Assembly: GCF_014635825.1 (NCBI RefSeq)
Contig: NZ_BMDO01000010.1
Span: 1-64,000 of the forward strand
Length of the DNA: 64,000 nt
Source of the DNA: Mucilaginibacter galii
GTDB taxonomy: Bacteria; Bacteroidota; Bacteroidia; Sphingobacteriales; Sphingobacteriaceae
Direction of reading: 5' to 3'
Shown here: piece after piece, positions 16,960 through 26,143 of the stretch
Layout: every line of letters begins with the position of its first letter
How positions within the stretch are numbered: position 1 is the first letter of the stretch
Position numbers and translations under genes: made by a program
The notes under the pieces: model-generated
The model's database searches: none
What the model saw: the letters and a program-made list of their open reading frames with translations, nothing else
Told to the model about the DNA's origin: nothing

Positions 16960-18330
16960 ATGCAAATTATTAAACAGTACATCGAAGAAAATAAGCAGCG
17001 TTTGCTCGACGAGTTGTTTGACTTGTTGCGTTTCCCATCGGTTAGCGCCGATCCGAAGTACAAAGAAGCTGTTTTGAATACAGCGGATTATACAGCGGAA
17101 AAATTACGCGCAGCAGGCGCAGATAATGTTGAGGTTTGCCAAACAGCAGGTTACCCTATTGTTTACGGCGAAAAAATAATTGACAGTACCAAGCCTACTG
17201 TATTGGTGTACGGCCACTACGATGTGCAGCCGCCCGATCCTTTGGAGCTTTGGGAAACACCACCGTTTGAACCTACGGTTCGCGATGGTAAGATTTATGC
17301 CCGTGGTGCTTGTGATGATAAAGGCCAGTTTTACATGCATGTAAAGGCCTTTGAACTCATGATGCAAACCAACACATTGCCTTGTAATATCAAATTCATG
17401 ATAGAAGGCGAGGAAGAAGTTGGGTCAAACAACCTGGGCATATTTGTAAAAGAGAATAAAGAGCGGTTAAAAGCTGATGTGGTATTGATCTCCGACACCT
17501 CTATGATCAGCATGGAAACCCCTTCACTGGAAACCGGCCTGCGCGGCTTGTCGTACCTGGAAGTTGAAGTGTTTGGCCCAAATCGCGATTTACACTCCGG
17601 TGTTTATGGCGGAGCGGTAGCTAACCCGGCTACCATACTGGCTAAAATGATTGCGTCGTTGCACGATGAAAACAATCACATTGCCATACCGGGTTTTTAC
17701 GATGATGTAGTGGAACTAACCGATGAAGAACGTAAAGCGTTAAACTCGGCTCCCTACAACGAAGAAGAATACAAAAAAGATTTAGATATAGCCGAAGTTT
17801 GGGGCGAGGCAGGTTACTCAACCATGGAGCGTACCGGTACCCGCCCAACCTTAGAGGTTAACGGCATATGGGGTGGTTACATTGGCGAAGGCGCCAAAAC
17901 CGTGCTACCATCAAAAGCCAACGCAAAAATTTCGATGCGTTTGGTACCTAATCAAACTTCAGAAAAAATTACGCAACTGTTTACCGAGCACTTTATACGT
18001 ATTGCCCCGCCTTATGTAAAAGTGAAGGTTACCCCTCATCACGGTGGAGAACCGGTGGTAACGCCTACCGATAGCGTGGCTTACCAGGCTGCTCAAAAAG
18101 CAATTACCGAAGCATTTGGCGTAGAACCCATACCCACACGCGGTGGCGGCAGCATACCTATTGTTGCTCTATTTGAAGCCGAATTAGGCATTAAAACCGT
18201 ACTCATGGGTTTTGGTTTAGACAGTGATGCATTGCATTCTCCTAACGAGAAGTACGATATATTTAATTACTACAAAGGCATTGAAACTATTCCGCTGTTT
18301 TACAAGCACTATGCGGAGTTGAGTAAGTAA
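16960..18330 (+). CDS. M20-family dipeptidase / peptidase
   Basis: Zinc metallopeptidase that cleaves dipeptides or short peptides in the cytoplasm. Metal ligands are visible in order: GHYDVQPPD, ARGACDDKGQ, the catalytic EGEEEVGS, LISDTSM, and ALHSPNE near the C-terminus. The dimerisation (lid) domain lies between about residues 190 and 330. The ATG giving MQIIKQYIEENKQRLLDELF is chosen: it starts the family-typical N-terminus and follows the promoter. 456 residues is normal. No signal peptide. Confidence 0.93.
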   Translation: MQIIKQYIEENKQRLLDELFDLLRFPSVSADPKYKEAVLNTADYTAEKLRAAGADNVEVCQTAGYPIVYGEKIIDSTKPTVLVYGHYDVQPPDPLELWETPPFEPTVRDGKIYARGACDDKGQFYMHVKAFELMMQTNTLPCNIKFMIEGEEEVGSNNLGIFVKENKERLKADVVLISDTSMISMETPSLETGLRGLSYLEVEVFGPNRDLHSGVYGGAVANPATILAKMIASLHDENNHIAIPGFYDDVVELTDEERKALNSAPYNEEEYKKDLDIAEVWGEAGYSTMERTGTRPTLEVNGIWGGYIGEGAKTVLPSKANAKISMRLVPNQTSEKITQLFTEHFIRIAPPYVKVKVTPHHGGEPVVTPTDSVAYQAAQKAITEAFGVEPIPTRGGGSIPIVALFEAELGIKTVLMGFGLDSDALHSPNEKYDIFNYYKGIETIPLFYKHYAELSK

Positions 18331-18349
18331 GCTTTTCATATAATAAATA

Positions 18350-18390
18350 AACAAACAAACCGGCAAGCATTACTTGCCGGCTTGTTTGTT
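18350..18390 (+). terminator. Intrinsic terminator after the dipeptidase
   Basis: Two 18-bp arms with one mismatch (core CCGGCAAG/CTTGCCGG) enclose a 5-base loop; the 3' arm ends in a T-rich run. Confidence 0.8.
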
Positions 18391-18441
18391 ATAAGACTTG
18401 CTACATTCACATTCAAATATTCCTTGTAAATTGCAGCACTT

Positions 18442-19791
18442 ATGATGCAATGGGAAAAACTGATCTCGGCAAAACGCTGGGGTGTTCAAGGCGATAGCAA
18501 GGCCGACCATGATTACGACCGCTCGCAATTTCAAAAAGATTATGACCGTTTAATTTTCTCTTCGCCATTTCGCCGGTTGCAAAATAAAACCCAGGTTTTC
18601 CCTTTGCCTGGCAGTGTGTTTGTGCATAACCGACTTACGCACAGTTTGGAGGTAGCCAGCGTGGGCCGCTCATTAGGAACCATCTTCTACAACAACCTTA
18701 AAAAGCAGGAAGCAGACATTGACATCCGCCTCCCGCTCATTAGTGAGGTAGGAAATATTGTGGCAGCCGCTTGTTTAGCTCACGATATGGGCAATCCAGC
18801 TTTCGGCCATTCGGGCGAATCGGCTATGTCGAGATATTTTACCGACGGAGACGGTATTAAATACAAGGAACATTTAACGGACGAACAGTGGCAGGATGTG
18901 ATCCATTTTGAAGGCAACGCTAATGCTTTTCGCATTCTGACACATCCTTTTACAGGTAAAGGGAATGGTGCTTTTGCGTTAACCTACACTACACTGGCTT
19001 CCATCGTAAAATACCCATGCGCTGCCATTGCTGGGCATGTAAAGGGCAATATCCATCAAAAAAAATATGGTTTTTTCCAATCTGAACAGGCAGCATTTCA
19101 GTCAGTAGCCAACGAGTTGGGTTTAATTAAGGAGGCCGAACATCCGCTCATTTACAAACGTCATCCATTGGTTTACCTGGTAGAAGCCGCCGACGACATT
19201 TGTTACAGTATTATTGACTTAGAGGATGCGCACCGCTTAAAAATACTTTCCTATGAAAAAATAAAGGAGCTACTGATGCCCATATGCAATAGCATACGCA
19301 TGGGTAGCTGGTTAGAAACCGAATTTGAAGACGAGGATGCCAAAGTAAGTATTATGCGCGCCAAGGCAATTAACAACCTGGTTACGGCCTGTTCACAGAT
19401 TTTTTTAGACAATCAGGAAGCTATACTAAACGGCACGTTCAACCAAGGACTTACCGATGCATTAGACGAGCCTTTCCTTACACCATGGATGAACATCAGC
19501 AAAATATCTGTAGAAAAAATCTACAACTACCAATCAGTTGTGCAAATTGAGGTAGCCGGTTATAAAGTTATGGGCGGTTTACTCGAAGAGTTTATACCGG
19601 CGCTCATCAACAACAATTCTAAGTACGATGCCAAGTTAGTTGCGCTTATTCCAAAGCAATTTATTACCCGCAACACCGATGTATACTCGAAAATTCAAAG
19701 CGTACTCGATTTTGTTTCAGGGATGACAGACCTGTATGCTGTGGAACTGTACCGGAATATTAAAGGCATCTCTTTCCCTGCCATTCATTAA
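18442..19791 (+). CDS. dgt: Deoxyguanosinetriphosphate triphosphohydrolase (dGTPase)
   Basis: HD-domain enzyme hydrolysing dGTP to deoxyguanosine and triphosphate, a check on dNTP pools. Family signatures: SPFRRLQNKTQVFPLPGS, the first HD ligand in NRLTHSLEVASVGR, then the HD pair in CLAHDMGNPAFGHSGE, and later LVEAADDICYSIIDLEDA. 449 residues fits the longer Gram-negative class. Two adjacent ATGs (MMQ) make the start uncertain by one codon. It is preceded by a degenerate -7-like TAAATTGC about 20 bp upstream. Confidence 0.93.
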   Translation: MMQWEKLISAKRWGVQGDSKADHDYDRSQFQKDYDRLIFSSPFRRLQNKTQVFPLPGSVFVHNRLTHSLEVASVGRSLGTIFYNNLKKQEADIDIRLPLISEVGNIVAAACLAHDMGNPAFGHSGESAMSRYFTDGDGIKYKEHLTDEQWQDVIHFEGNANAFRILTHPFTGKGNGAFALTYTTLASIVKYPCAAIAGHVKGNIHQKKYGFFQSEQAAFQSVANELGLIKEAEHPLIYKRHPLVYLVEAADDICYSIIDLEDAHRLKILSYEKIKELLMPICNSIRMGSWLETEFEDEDAKVSIMRAKAINNLVTACSQIFLDNQEAILNGTFNQGLTDALDEPFLTPWMNISKISVEKIYNYQSVVQIEVAGYKVMGGLLEEFIPALINNNSKYDAKLVALIPKQFITRNTDVYSKIQSVLDFVSGMTDLYAVELYRNIKGISFPAIH

Positions 19792-19818
19792 GCAATATAC
19801 TTCAGTAAAAATCAACAA

Positions 19819-20154
19819 CTATTTACTGCTAAATAGCACGGCAATCAGAAAGAACAAACCAATGGCCCCCACAATATAAGCCCAGTATTGCATTTTAATA
19901 AAAAACAGGGAATGATCGGGCTTTATTAAAAACTCTTGTCCGGTCGCTTTATCAATCATTACCCTATCCTTAGCTGGCGAATTAAAGTGGTTTCCTGCAT
20001 ACCAAATAGCTACTGCGGCTGCCAATACCCCAATGCATACATCGTAAGGTTGTTTGGGGTGAAAAATGGCGCTAAGCAAGAGCGTAGTTATAGCAACCAC
20101 TGCAGCAGCAATAAACGGAACTAAGAAACCATAGCCTTTCCAAATAAATATCAT
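19819..20154 (-). CDS. Small two-helix membrane protein
   Basis: Two hydrophobic stretches at the N-terminus (FLVPFIAAAVVAITTLLLSA and VCIGVLAAAVAIWYAG), then a soluble loop (KDRVMIDKATGQEFLIKPDH) and a C-terminal helix (YWAYIVGAIGLFFLIAVLF). The ATG start is preferred over an in-frame TTG ten codons upstream. Not recognised beyond a generic bacterial membrane protein. Converges with dgt. Confidence 0.7.
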   Translation of the reverse strand: MIFIWKGYGFLVPFIAAAVVAITTLLLSAIFHPKQPYDVCIGVLAAAVAIWYAGNHFNSPAKDRVMIDKATGQEFLIKPDHSLFFIKMQYWAYIVGAIGLFFLIAVLFSSK

Positions 20155-20252
20155 ATTGTCTTCAGATAAATAGTTAATAATCAAGCTTGCTTGCGTTATA
20201 AGTGTTAGCTAAGATATTTGTTTGCAGCAAAATAGCTTTGAACTAAAATTAC

Positions 20253-21362
20253 CTAAACTCGCCAATGCTCGCACTTATCTAAAAATTCAGGATCGGCATC
20301 GGCACCAATACCCGGGGTATCGTTAATATGAAGATGATAGCCGTTATGGGTTACCCCATCCACACAAGGGTCTTCCAGGTGACCCAGCATACAGGTATCC
20401 ATATCAAAAAACTTAATATTGGGACAACTGTAAACCAAATGCAGTTTGGCACTCAGGGCAATGCGGCTTTCCAGCATTCCACCCATCATACAGGGTACCT
20501 GATGTTCGGCAGCCAAATCATGAATTTTCAGAGCTTCCAATATACCACCTGATTTAGCCAGTTTGATATTGATATAATGGCAAGAGCCAGATTCTATTTG
20601 CTGACGAGCATCATGATGGCTGTAAACACTTTCATCGGCCATAATTTTAACTGGCGATAGCTGCATGAGTTGGGGCAGGCGGCTATTGTACCAGGTACGC
20701 ATAGGCTGTTCGCAAAACTCCACACCCAAATCGCCCATGGCCTGCAAGGCATACACGGCATCATCGAAGCTCCAACCCTGGTTGGCATCAATCCTGATAA
20801 GCATTTGCGGGCCTATAGCCTGCCTAATCTTTTTCATACGCTCAACATCCTGCTGTGCATCTTTACCTAACTTTACTTTAAGTATGGTAGCTCCGCCTTC
20901 TTTAAATTTTATTGCTTTTTGAGCCATTGCCTCGGGGTCGGCAATACCTATGGTGATGTCGGTTTCCACCTCGCGCTTTTGTCCACCTAAAAACTTATAT
21001 AAAGGCAGTCCCGCATTTTTAGCGGCAATATCATACAGCGCCATGTCAAAGGCACTTTTAATGGTATAGTTACCGGCGGTAAAATCATGCAATTGCTGCA
21101 TACGTGCCGGGATATCGAGCGCATCCTGACTGTCCCACAGTTTGGCAAAATCGCGGGCCATGGCCAGGCAGGTATCCTGTGTTTCACCAACAATCATGGG
21201 GAAGGCCGAGCACTCACCCACCCCGTAGAAGCCTGCATCTGTATGAATACGAATGAGCACATTTTGGGCATACCGCATAGTACCGGTAGCAATGGTAAAG
21301 GGTTCCATTGCAATGCTAAAGCGGTAAATATCTATGTGTTTAATATAAATGTGCTGTTGCAT
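20253..21362 (-). CDS. Dipeptide epimerase, enolase superfamily (L-Ala-D/L-Glu-type)
   Basis: Mg-dependent racemase of the muconate-lactonising subgroup that epimerises dipeptides such as L-Ala-D-Glu released from peptidoglycan. Visible: the N-terminal capping domain; the KxK acid/base pair in ILKVKLGKD; metal ligands in RIDANQGW, CEQPM and MADES; the second catalytic Lys in INIKLAKSGG; and MLES near the barrel end. 369 residues fits. Exact dipeptide specificity is not readable by eye. It could feed recycled peptides to the M20 dipeptidase 2 kb away, but they are not co-transcribed. Confidence 0.88.
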   Translation of the reverse strand: MQQHIYIKHIDIYRFSIAMEPFTIATGTMRYAQNVLIRIHTDAGFYGVGECSAFPMIVGETQDTCLAMARDFAKLWDSQDALDIPARMQQLHDFTAGNYTIKSAFDMALYDIAAKNAGLPLYKFLGGQKREVETDITIGIADPEAMAQKAIKFKEGGATILKVKLGKDAQQDVERMKKIRQAIGPQMLIRIDANQGWSFDDAVYALQAMGDLGVEFCEQPMRTWYNSRLPQLMQLSPVKIMADESVYSHHDARQQIESGSCHYINIKLAKSGGILEALKIHDLAAEHQVPCMMGGMLESRIALSAKLHLVYSCPNIKFFDMDTCMLGHLEDPCVDGVTHNGYHLHINDTPGIGADADPEFLDKCEHWRV

Positions 21363-21463
21363 ATAATTGTTGAATAATACTATAACCTTTAAAATGACCG
21401 GCTGTTGTAAAATATTTTACAAAATTGTGTGCATAATTGTAGCTGCACCCACACAATTTAGTT

Positions 21464-21490
21464 TATATTTGCGTTACTCAGATATATTTG
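21464..21490 (+). promoter_or_regulatory. Two -7 boxes upstream of the DUF4290 gene
   Basis: TATATTTG appears twice (21464-21471 and 21483-21490), both matching TAnnTTTG. Start sites would leave leaders of roughly 75-95 nt. Confidence 0.5.
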
Positions 21491-21573
21491 TAACTTATCA
21501 AATCTTATAGCCCGCTTGTTTACCTCTTTTTTAAGGTAGCGGGACTGACTAAAACCCTTACTTAACTAAATAC

Positions 21574-22317
21574 ATGGCTCAAAAAGTAACGCCTGCTGAT
21601 TTTGATTATAATTCCACCCGTAGCAAGCTTTTATTAACCGAATATGGCCGCAATGTGCAAAACATGGTCAAATACATTGTTGCACTGCCTACCAAAGAAG
21701 AACGTAACCGTTATGCTAACGTAGTAATTGACTTAATGGGCTTCTTAAACCCGCATTTGCGCGATGTGGCCGATTTTAAACACAAGCTTTGGGATCACCT
21801 GCACATTATATCTGATTATAAGATAGATGTAGATTCGCCTTACCCATTACCATCGCCTGAGGCTATACACATCAAGCCCGAACCATTAGGTTACCCAAAT
21901 AAACGCATCAGGTACAAGCATTATGGCAAAACCATTGAGCTGATGATAGCTAAGGCCAAAGCTATTGACGAACCTGCCCGCAAGCAACACATGGTGCAGG
22001 CCATTGCCAACTTCATGAAAATGGCTTATGTGCAATGGAACAAAGATTCGGTGACCGACGAAAGTATTTTAGCCGATTTGCGCGAACTTTCAAACGGTGA
22101 ATTGAAGCTGGAAGATAATGTGAACTTGGCCCGCGTTGAATACCGCACACCGGTACAAAATACGCGCACCAATAATCAGAGCCGTAGTAATAATCAAAAC
22201 CGCGGCACAAGCGGCGGACAACAAAACCGCACAGGCGGGCAGCAAAACCGTCCCGGCGGACAACAAAACCGCAGCAACAACCAAAACCGCAGCAACGGCG
22301 GCTCAAGAAAATACTAA
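21574..22317 (+). CDS. DUF4290 protein with Gln/Asn/Arg-rich tail
   Basis: The first 185 residues match the Bacteroidota-specific DUF4290 family (LLLTEYGRNVQNMVKYIVAL, FLNPHLRDVADFKHKLWDHL), a helical cytoplasmic protein of unknown role. The last 50 residues are low complexity, built on repeated QNRxxGGQ and NNQNR units. Such RG/NQ-rich tails often bind nucleic acid or are disordered; here that is inference. Its stop is followed by an inverted heptad-periodic repeat before murA. Confidence 0.88.
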   Translation: MAQKVTPADFDYNSTRSKLLLTEYGRNVQNMVKYIVALPTKEERNRYANVVIDLMGFLNPHLRDVADFKHKLWDHLHIISDYKIDVDSPYPLPSPEAIHIKPEPLGYPNKRIRYKHYGKTIELMIAKAKAIDEPARKQHMVQAIANFMKMAYVQWNKDSVTDESILADLRELSNGELKLEDNVNLARVEYRTPVQNTRTNNQSRSNNQNRGTSGGQQNRTGGQQNRPGGQQNRSNNQNRSNGGSRKY

Positions 22318-22327
22318 GAAAAAGAGA

Positions 22328-22445
22328 CAAGAAACAAGAGCCAGGAACCAAGATTTTTCATTTGCTTGAGAAATTTTGTTTCCTGGCTTTATATTTATTT
22401 CAATATTTTAGGTCTTGTTTCTTGATTCTTAGCTCTTGTTTCTTT
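22328..22445. repeat. Inverted repeat with CAAGAnn heptad periodicity
   Basis: The left arm (22328-22355) steps by 7 as CAAGAAA, CAAGAGC, CAGGAAC, CAAGATT. The right arm (22411-22445) on the other strand steps as AAAGAAA, CAAGAGC, TAAGAAT, CAAGAAA, CAAGACC. A shorter inner hairpin pairs AGCCAGGAA with TTCCTGGCT (22380-22388). Confidence 0.7.
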
Positions 22446-22508
22446 TTTTTAAACATCTTTGCAGAAACAAATACAGTCATAGTGTCTGTTAAACACTATT
22501 TGGAATAT

Positions 22509-23816
22509 ATGAAAAATGCATTTGTAATTAATGGTGGTAAACCGCTAAAAGGCGAAATTATACCGCAGGGCGCTAAAAACGAGGCTTTGCAAATACTTTC
22601 TGCCGTATTATTAACCAGCGAGAAGATCACCATCAGCAATATACCCGATATCAAGGACGTAAATAAACTCATTGAGCTTTTGGGCGATATGGGCGTAACC
22701 GTTGAGCGTTTGGATGCCGATACTTATACTTTTGAAGCAGCCAATATTGATCTTGAGTTCTTTCACTCTGAGGAATTCAAGTCTAAAGGTGGCAGTTTGC
22801 GTGGCTCTATCATGATCGTTGGTCCGTTGTTGGCCCGTTTTGGTAAAGCCTCTATCCCTAAACCGGGTGGCGATAAAATTGGCCGCCGCCGTTTAGATAC
22901 ACACTTTTTAGGTTTCGAAAAATTAGGTGCCCGTTTTGATTATAACCCCGAGGACGGTTTCTTTAAAGTAGATGCCTCTGACTTAAAAGGCACTTACATT
23001 TTGTTGGATGAGGCCTCGGTTACGGGTACTGCAAACATTGTAATGGCTGCCGTATTAGCCAAAGGTATTACTACTATTTATAATGCCGCCTGCGAGCCTT
23101 ATTTGCAACAGCTTTGCAAAATGCTGAACCGCATGGGTGCTAAAATTACCGGCATTGGTTCAAACCTGTTAACTATTGAGGGTGTAACCGAATTGCATGG
23201 CACTGAGCACCGCATGCTGCCCGATATGATCGAGATAGGCTCTTTCATAGGTCTGGCTGCCATGACTGGCTCAGAAATTACTATTAAAAACGTACAGTAT
23301 AAAGAACTGGGCATTATCCCCGATACTTTCAGGAGATTAGGCATCAAGCTGGAACTGCGTGGCGATGACATTTTCATACCTGCACAAGAACATTACGAAA
23401 TTGAAAGTTTTATCGATGGTTCTATCATGACCATTGCCGATTCTCCTTGGCCAGGCTTTACGCCAGATTTGATCAGCATTGTATTGGTGGTGGCTACACA
23501 AGCTAAGGGCTCGGTGTTAATTCACCAAAAGATGTTTGAAAGCCGCCTGTTCTTTGTAGACAAATTGCTGGATATGGGTGCACAAATTGTGTTATGCGAT
23601 CCGCACCGTGCTACCGTAATGGGTTTAGATAAGCAGGTACAACTGCGCGGAATCTCGATGACCTCTCCCGATATTCGTGCCGGGGTGTCATTATTAATTG
23701 CCGCACTATCTGCCCAAGGACAATCTACAATTTATAATATTGAGCAAATTGAACGCGGCTATCAGCACATAGACGAACGACTTAAAGCATTAGGTGCCGA
23801 CATTACCCGTATCTGA
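22509..23816 (+). CDS. murA: UDP-N-acetylglucosamine 1-carboxyvinyltransferase (MurA), Cys-to-Asp type
   Basis: First committed step of peptidoglycan synthesis: transfers enolpyruvate from PEP to UDP-GlcNAc. The N-terminus FVINGGKPLKGEIIPQGAKN carries the conserved Lys-Asn pair. The catalytic loop reads PKPGGDKIGRRRLDTH: the position equal to E. coli Cys115, the fosfomycin target, is Asp122 (codon 22872-22874). The C-terminal DIRAGVSLLIAAL is typical. The ATG giving MKNAFVINGG is chosen over a longer open frame of 49 codons, which is hydrophobic and runs through the repeat. 435 residues is normal length. Confidence 0.95.
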   Translation: MKNAFVINGGKPLKGEIIPQGAKNEALQILSAVLLTSEKITISNIPDIKDVNKLIELLGDMGVTVERLDADTYTFEAANIDLEFFHSEEFKSKGGSLRGSIMIVGPLLARFGKASIPKPGGDKIGRRRLDTHFLGFEKLGARFDYNPEDGFFKVDASDLKGTYILLDEASVTGTANIVMAAVLAKGITTIYNAACEPYLQQLCKMLNRMGAKITGIGSNLLTIEGVTELHGTEHRMLPDMIEIGSFIGLAAMTGSEITIKNVQYKELGIIPDTFRRLGIKLELRGDDIFIPAQEHYEIESFIDGSIMTIADSPWPGFTPDLISIVLVVATQAKGSVLIHQKMFESRLFFVDKLLDMGAQIVLCDPHRATVMGLDKQVQLRGISMTSPDIRAGVSLLIAALSAQGQSTIYNIEQIERGYQHIDERLKALGADITRI

Positions 23817-23840
23817 TATTCATAAAGATACCAATGTTAT

Positions 23841-23873
23841 AAAACCACTGCTTTAAACAAGCAGTGGTTTTTT
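23841..23873 (+). terminator. Intrinsic terminator after murA
   Basis: Stem AAAACCACTGCTT with AAGCAGTGGTTTT, followed by a long T-run. Confidence 0.88.
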
Positions 23874-24014
23874 TGTTTTAATATGTATTTGATATTATTA
23901 TGCTGAACCTGTGGAAAACTTGCCGCTTCGTAAGTATCCAACAAGCTCATACTGACTAATTGCCAACTTAAGATCAACAACTAATACAGATTCTATACAT
24001 TACCTTTACTACTC

Positions 24015-25265
24015 ATGTTAGCCTATACGTTACAATTGTACAAAAATGCCTACTCAGGCTTATCGCGTAACAGCTGGTACTTGTCGGTGGTTATGCTGGT
24101 AAACCGCGCAGGCACCATGGTGTTGCCTTTCATGTCAATTTATTGCACACAGCAACTGCATTTCACCATTGCACAAGCGGGTATAGTATTGTCGATGTTT
24201 GGATTTGGCTCCTTAGCGGGTGCTTTTTTGGGTGGACGGATCACTGATAAATATGGATTCTATTACGTTCAGTTAGGCGCTTTGATAAGCGGAGGTATAT
24301 TATTCCTGGTGTTGGGATTTCAGCAAAGCTTTTGGTCGGTTTGCATTACCACTTTTATTTTAAGCGTTTGTAACGATGCTTTCAGGCCGGCAAACTCCAC
24401 CGCCGTGGCGCATTACAGCACGCCCGAAAACCGTACCCGTTCTTACTCGCTTAACCGGCTGGCCATAAATTTGGGCTGGGCAGTTGGCGGCGCATTGGGT
24501 GGTTTTTTAGCATCGGTAAATTATCACTTACTGTTTTGGGTAGATGGTTGCACTAACATCCTATCAGCCATGCTTCTTTATAAATTAATGCCACGCGGAG
24601 CAGCGGTTAAAAAAGTGATAGGTCAAAGTAAAAATACAATTGCTGTATTATCGGCTTATAAAGACAAAGTTTACTTGTTCTTTTTGCTATGTACCGTTTT
24701 ATTCGCCGCCTGCTTTTTCCAGCTGTTTACCATGCAACCTGTATTTTACAAAACCCAGTGGCATTTTAACGAAACTTTTATCGGCGTACTCATGTCGGCC
24801 AACGGCCTGCTCATTATAGCTGTAGAAATGGTGTTGATACACAAGCTTGAAGGCAGGCGCCATCCTTTGGTATACGTGGCTTTTGGCATTATCATGATGG
24901 CTTTAGGCTTTGCGCTTACTAACATGCTACCGGTGGCAGGGTGGTCGGCCTTTATTATTATCCTATTCATCACCTTTGGCGAGATCATGAGCATCCCGTT
25001 TATGAACACATTTTGGCTGGCGCGTGCCAATCCAAACAACATGGGTCAGTATGCAGCTCTTTACTCCATGGCCTGGTCGGTTGCCCAAATAGTTGCCCCG
25101 TTGCTGGGCGGCGAGGCTATTGCGCGCAGTGGTTACCCGTTATTGTGGTGGCTGCTGGTGATCATATGTGGTATAGCAGCCTTGGGCTTTTTAAGTTTGT
25201 ACCGGGTAAAAGAGCGACACATTGCTGTATCTACGAGCGCTAAAGTTACCTCAGAGTTAACTTAA
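24015..25265 (+). CDS. Major facilitator superfamily transporter
   Basis: Inner-membrane secondary transporter with about 12 hydrophobic helices over 416 residues. The loop after helix 2 carries the MFS motif A-like GGRITDKYGF (about residues 74-83). The central cytoplasmic loop is KLMPRGAAVKKVIGQSKNT. It looks closest to the drug-efflux (DHA1-like) group, but the substrate cannot be deduced. It stands between murA and a HAD gene; the 60-bp spacing to the latter could allow read-through. Confidence 0.85.
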   Translation: MLAYTLQLYKNAYSGLSRNSWYLSVVMLVNRAGTMVLPFMSIYCTQQLHFTIAQAGIVLSMFGFGSLAGAFLGGRITDKYGFYYVQLGALISGGILFLVLGFQQSFWSVCITTFILSVCNDAFRPANSTAVAHYSTPENRTRSYSLNRLAINLGWAVGGALGGFLASVNYHLLFWVDGCTNILSAMLLYKLMPRGAAVKKVIGQSKNTIAVLSAYKDKVYLFFLLCTVLFAACFFQLFTMQPVFYKTQWHFNETFIGVLMSANGLLIIAVEMVLIHKLEGRRHPLVYVAFGIIMMALGFALTNMLPVAGWSAFIIILFITFGEIMSIPFMNTFWLARANPNNMGQYAALYSMAWSVAQIVAPLLGGEAIARSGYPLLWWLLVIICGIAALGFLSLYRVKERHIAVSTSAKVTSELT

Positions 25266-25325
25266 TATATTTAAATTAAAACCCACAGGTTTTTTGTGTG
25301 TTAGAAAAATCCAAACATACCGCTT

Positions 25326-25964
25326 ATGATCAGTGCATTAATATTAGATATGGACAACACCGTTTTTCCAACAAGCTCCATCACCGACGAATTATTTGAG
25401 CCCATTTACCAACTACTGGAAAAGCATAAAGATAAAGTAGGCGAAGAAAACATTCAGGAGATCAGGAAACTGATGAGCAAAAAAGCATGGCAAAAAATTG
25501 CTGAGGAATACAATTTTAACGAAGAACTGACCAAAGAAGGAGCCGATATACTGCGTGAAACTACTTATAATAAACCAATAACACTATTTGACGATTACGC
25601 TCTCGTTAAAGAGCTTGCTATTGGTAAACATTTGGTTACCATGGGCTTTACCAAGATGCAGTGGAGCAAGATAAAAATGCTGAATATAGAAACCGACTAC
25701 CAGGAAATTGTAGTGAACGACCCCGAGACAACAGAAGATACCAAAAAAGAAGTATTTGAGCGCATTATAAAAAAATACAACCTTAATCCACAAGAAGTTT
25801 TAGTTATTGGCGATGATCCGGAATCGGAAATTAAAGCAGGCAACGATTTAAAAATGCCCACTGTATTGTATGACCGTATGAACGAGTATGAAGACAAACA
25901 TGCTACACACCACATTCATCATTATAGCGAACTAAAGGCTATTATAGAAAGGTATCAGGATTAG
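25326..25964 (+). CDS. HAD-family hydrolase
   Basis: Haloacid-dehalogenase-fold phosphatase. Motif I is DMDNTVF (DxDxT nucleophile, residues 7-13). Motif II is probably the Thr in LVTMGFTK. Motifs III and IV are in a late Lys region and VIGDDPESEIKAGNDL. A helical cap lies between about residues 18 and 85. 212 residues suits the small phosphoglycolate-phosphatase-like class. Cytoplasmic. Substrate unknown. Confidence 0.88.
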   Translation: MISALILDMDNTVFPTSSITDELFEPIYQLLEKHKDKVGEENIQEIRKLMSKKAWQKIAEEYNFNEELTKEGADILRETTYNKPITLFDDYALVKELAIGKHLVTMGFTKMQWSKIKMLNIETDYQEIVVNDPETTEDTKKEVFERIIKKYNLNPQEVLVIGDDPESEIKAGNDLKMPTVLYDRMNEYEDKHATHHIHHYSELKAIIERYQD

Positions 25965-25989
25965 CTCAATCAATTTTATGGGCAAGTTT

Positions 25990-26053
25990 TGTCAATCTGA
26001 GCTTGTCGAAGACTTGTACGCCTTGCGAAGTCTTCTATAAGTTCAGACTGACA
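25990..26053. repeat. Dispersed palindromic repeat, copy 1 of 3
   Basis: A 64-bp imperfect hairpin beginning TGTCAATCTGAGCTTGTCGA and ending CAGACTGACA. It shares the CTGAGCTTGTCGAAGAC arm with copies at 51537 and 63041. Intergenic, after the HAD stop. The right arm is partly degenerate. Confidence 0.85.
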
Positions 26054-26143
26054 TGGCATTATTATATCTTAAGCGTTTTGCAATCGTAGGCCTACAAAGC
26101 TAATACTCGTTCAATTGTAAGCTAATTCTTAAAAACAAATATT

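Noticed and set aside
22362-22508. 49-codon N-terminal extension of MurA
   Set aside because: The added residues are encoded by the inverted repeat and an AT-rich spacer; the known MurA N-terminus begins at 22509.
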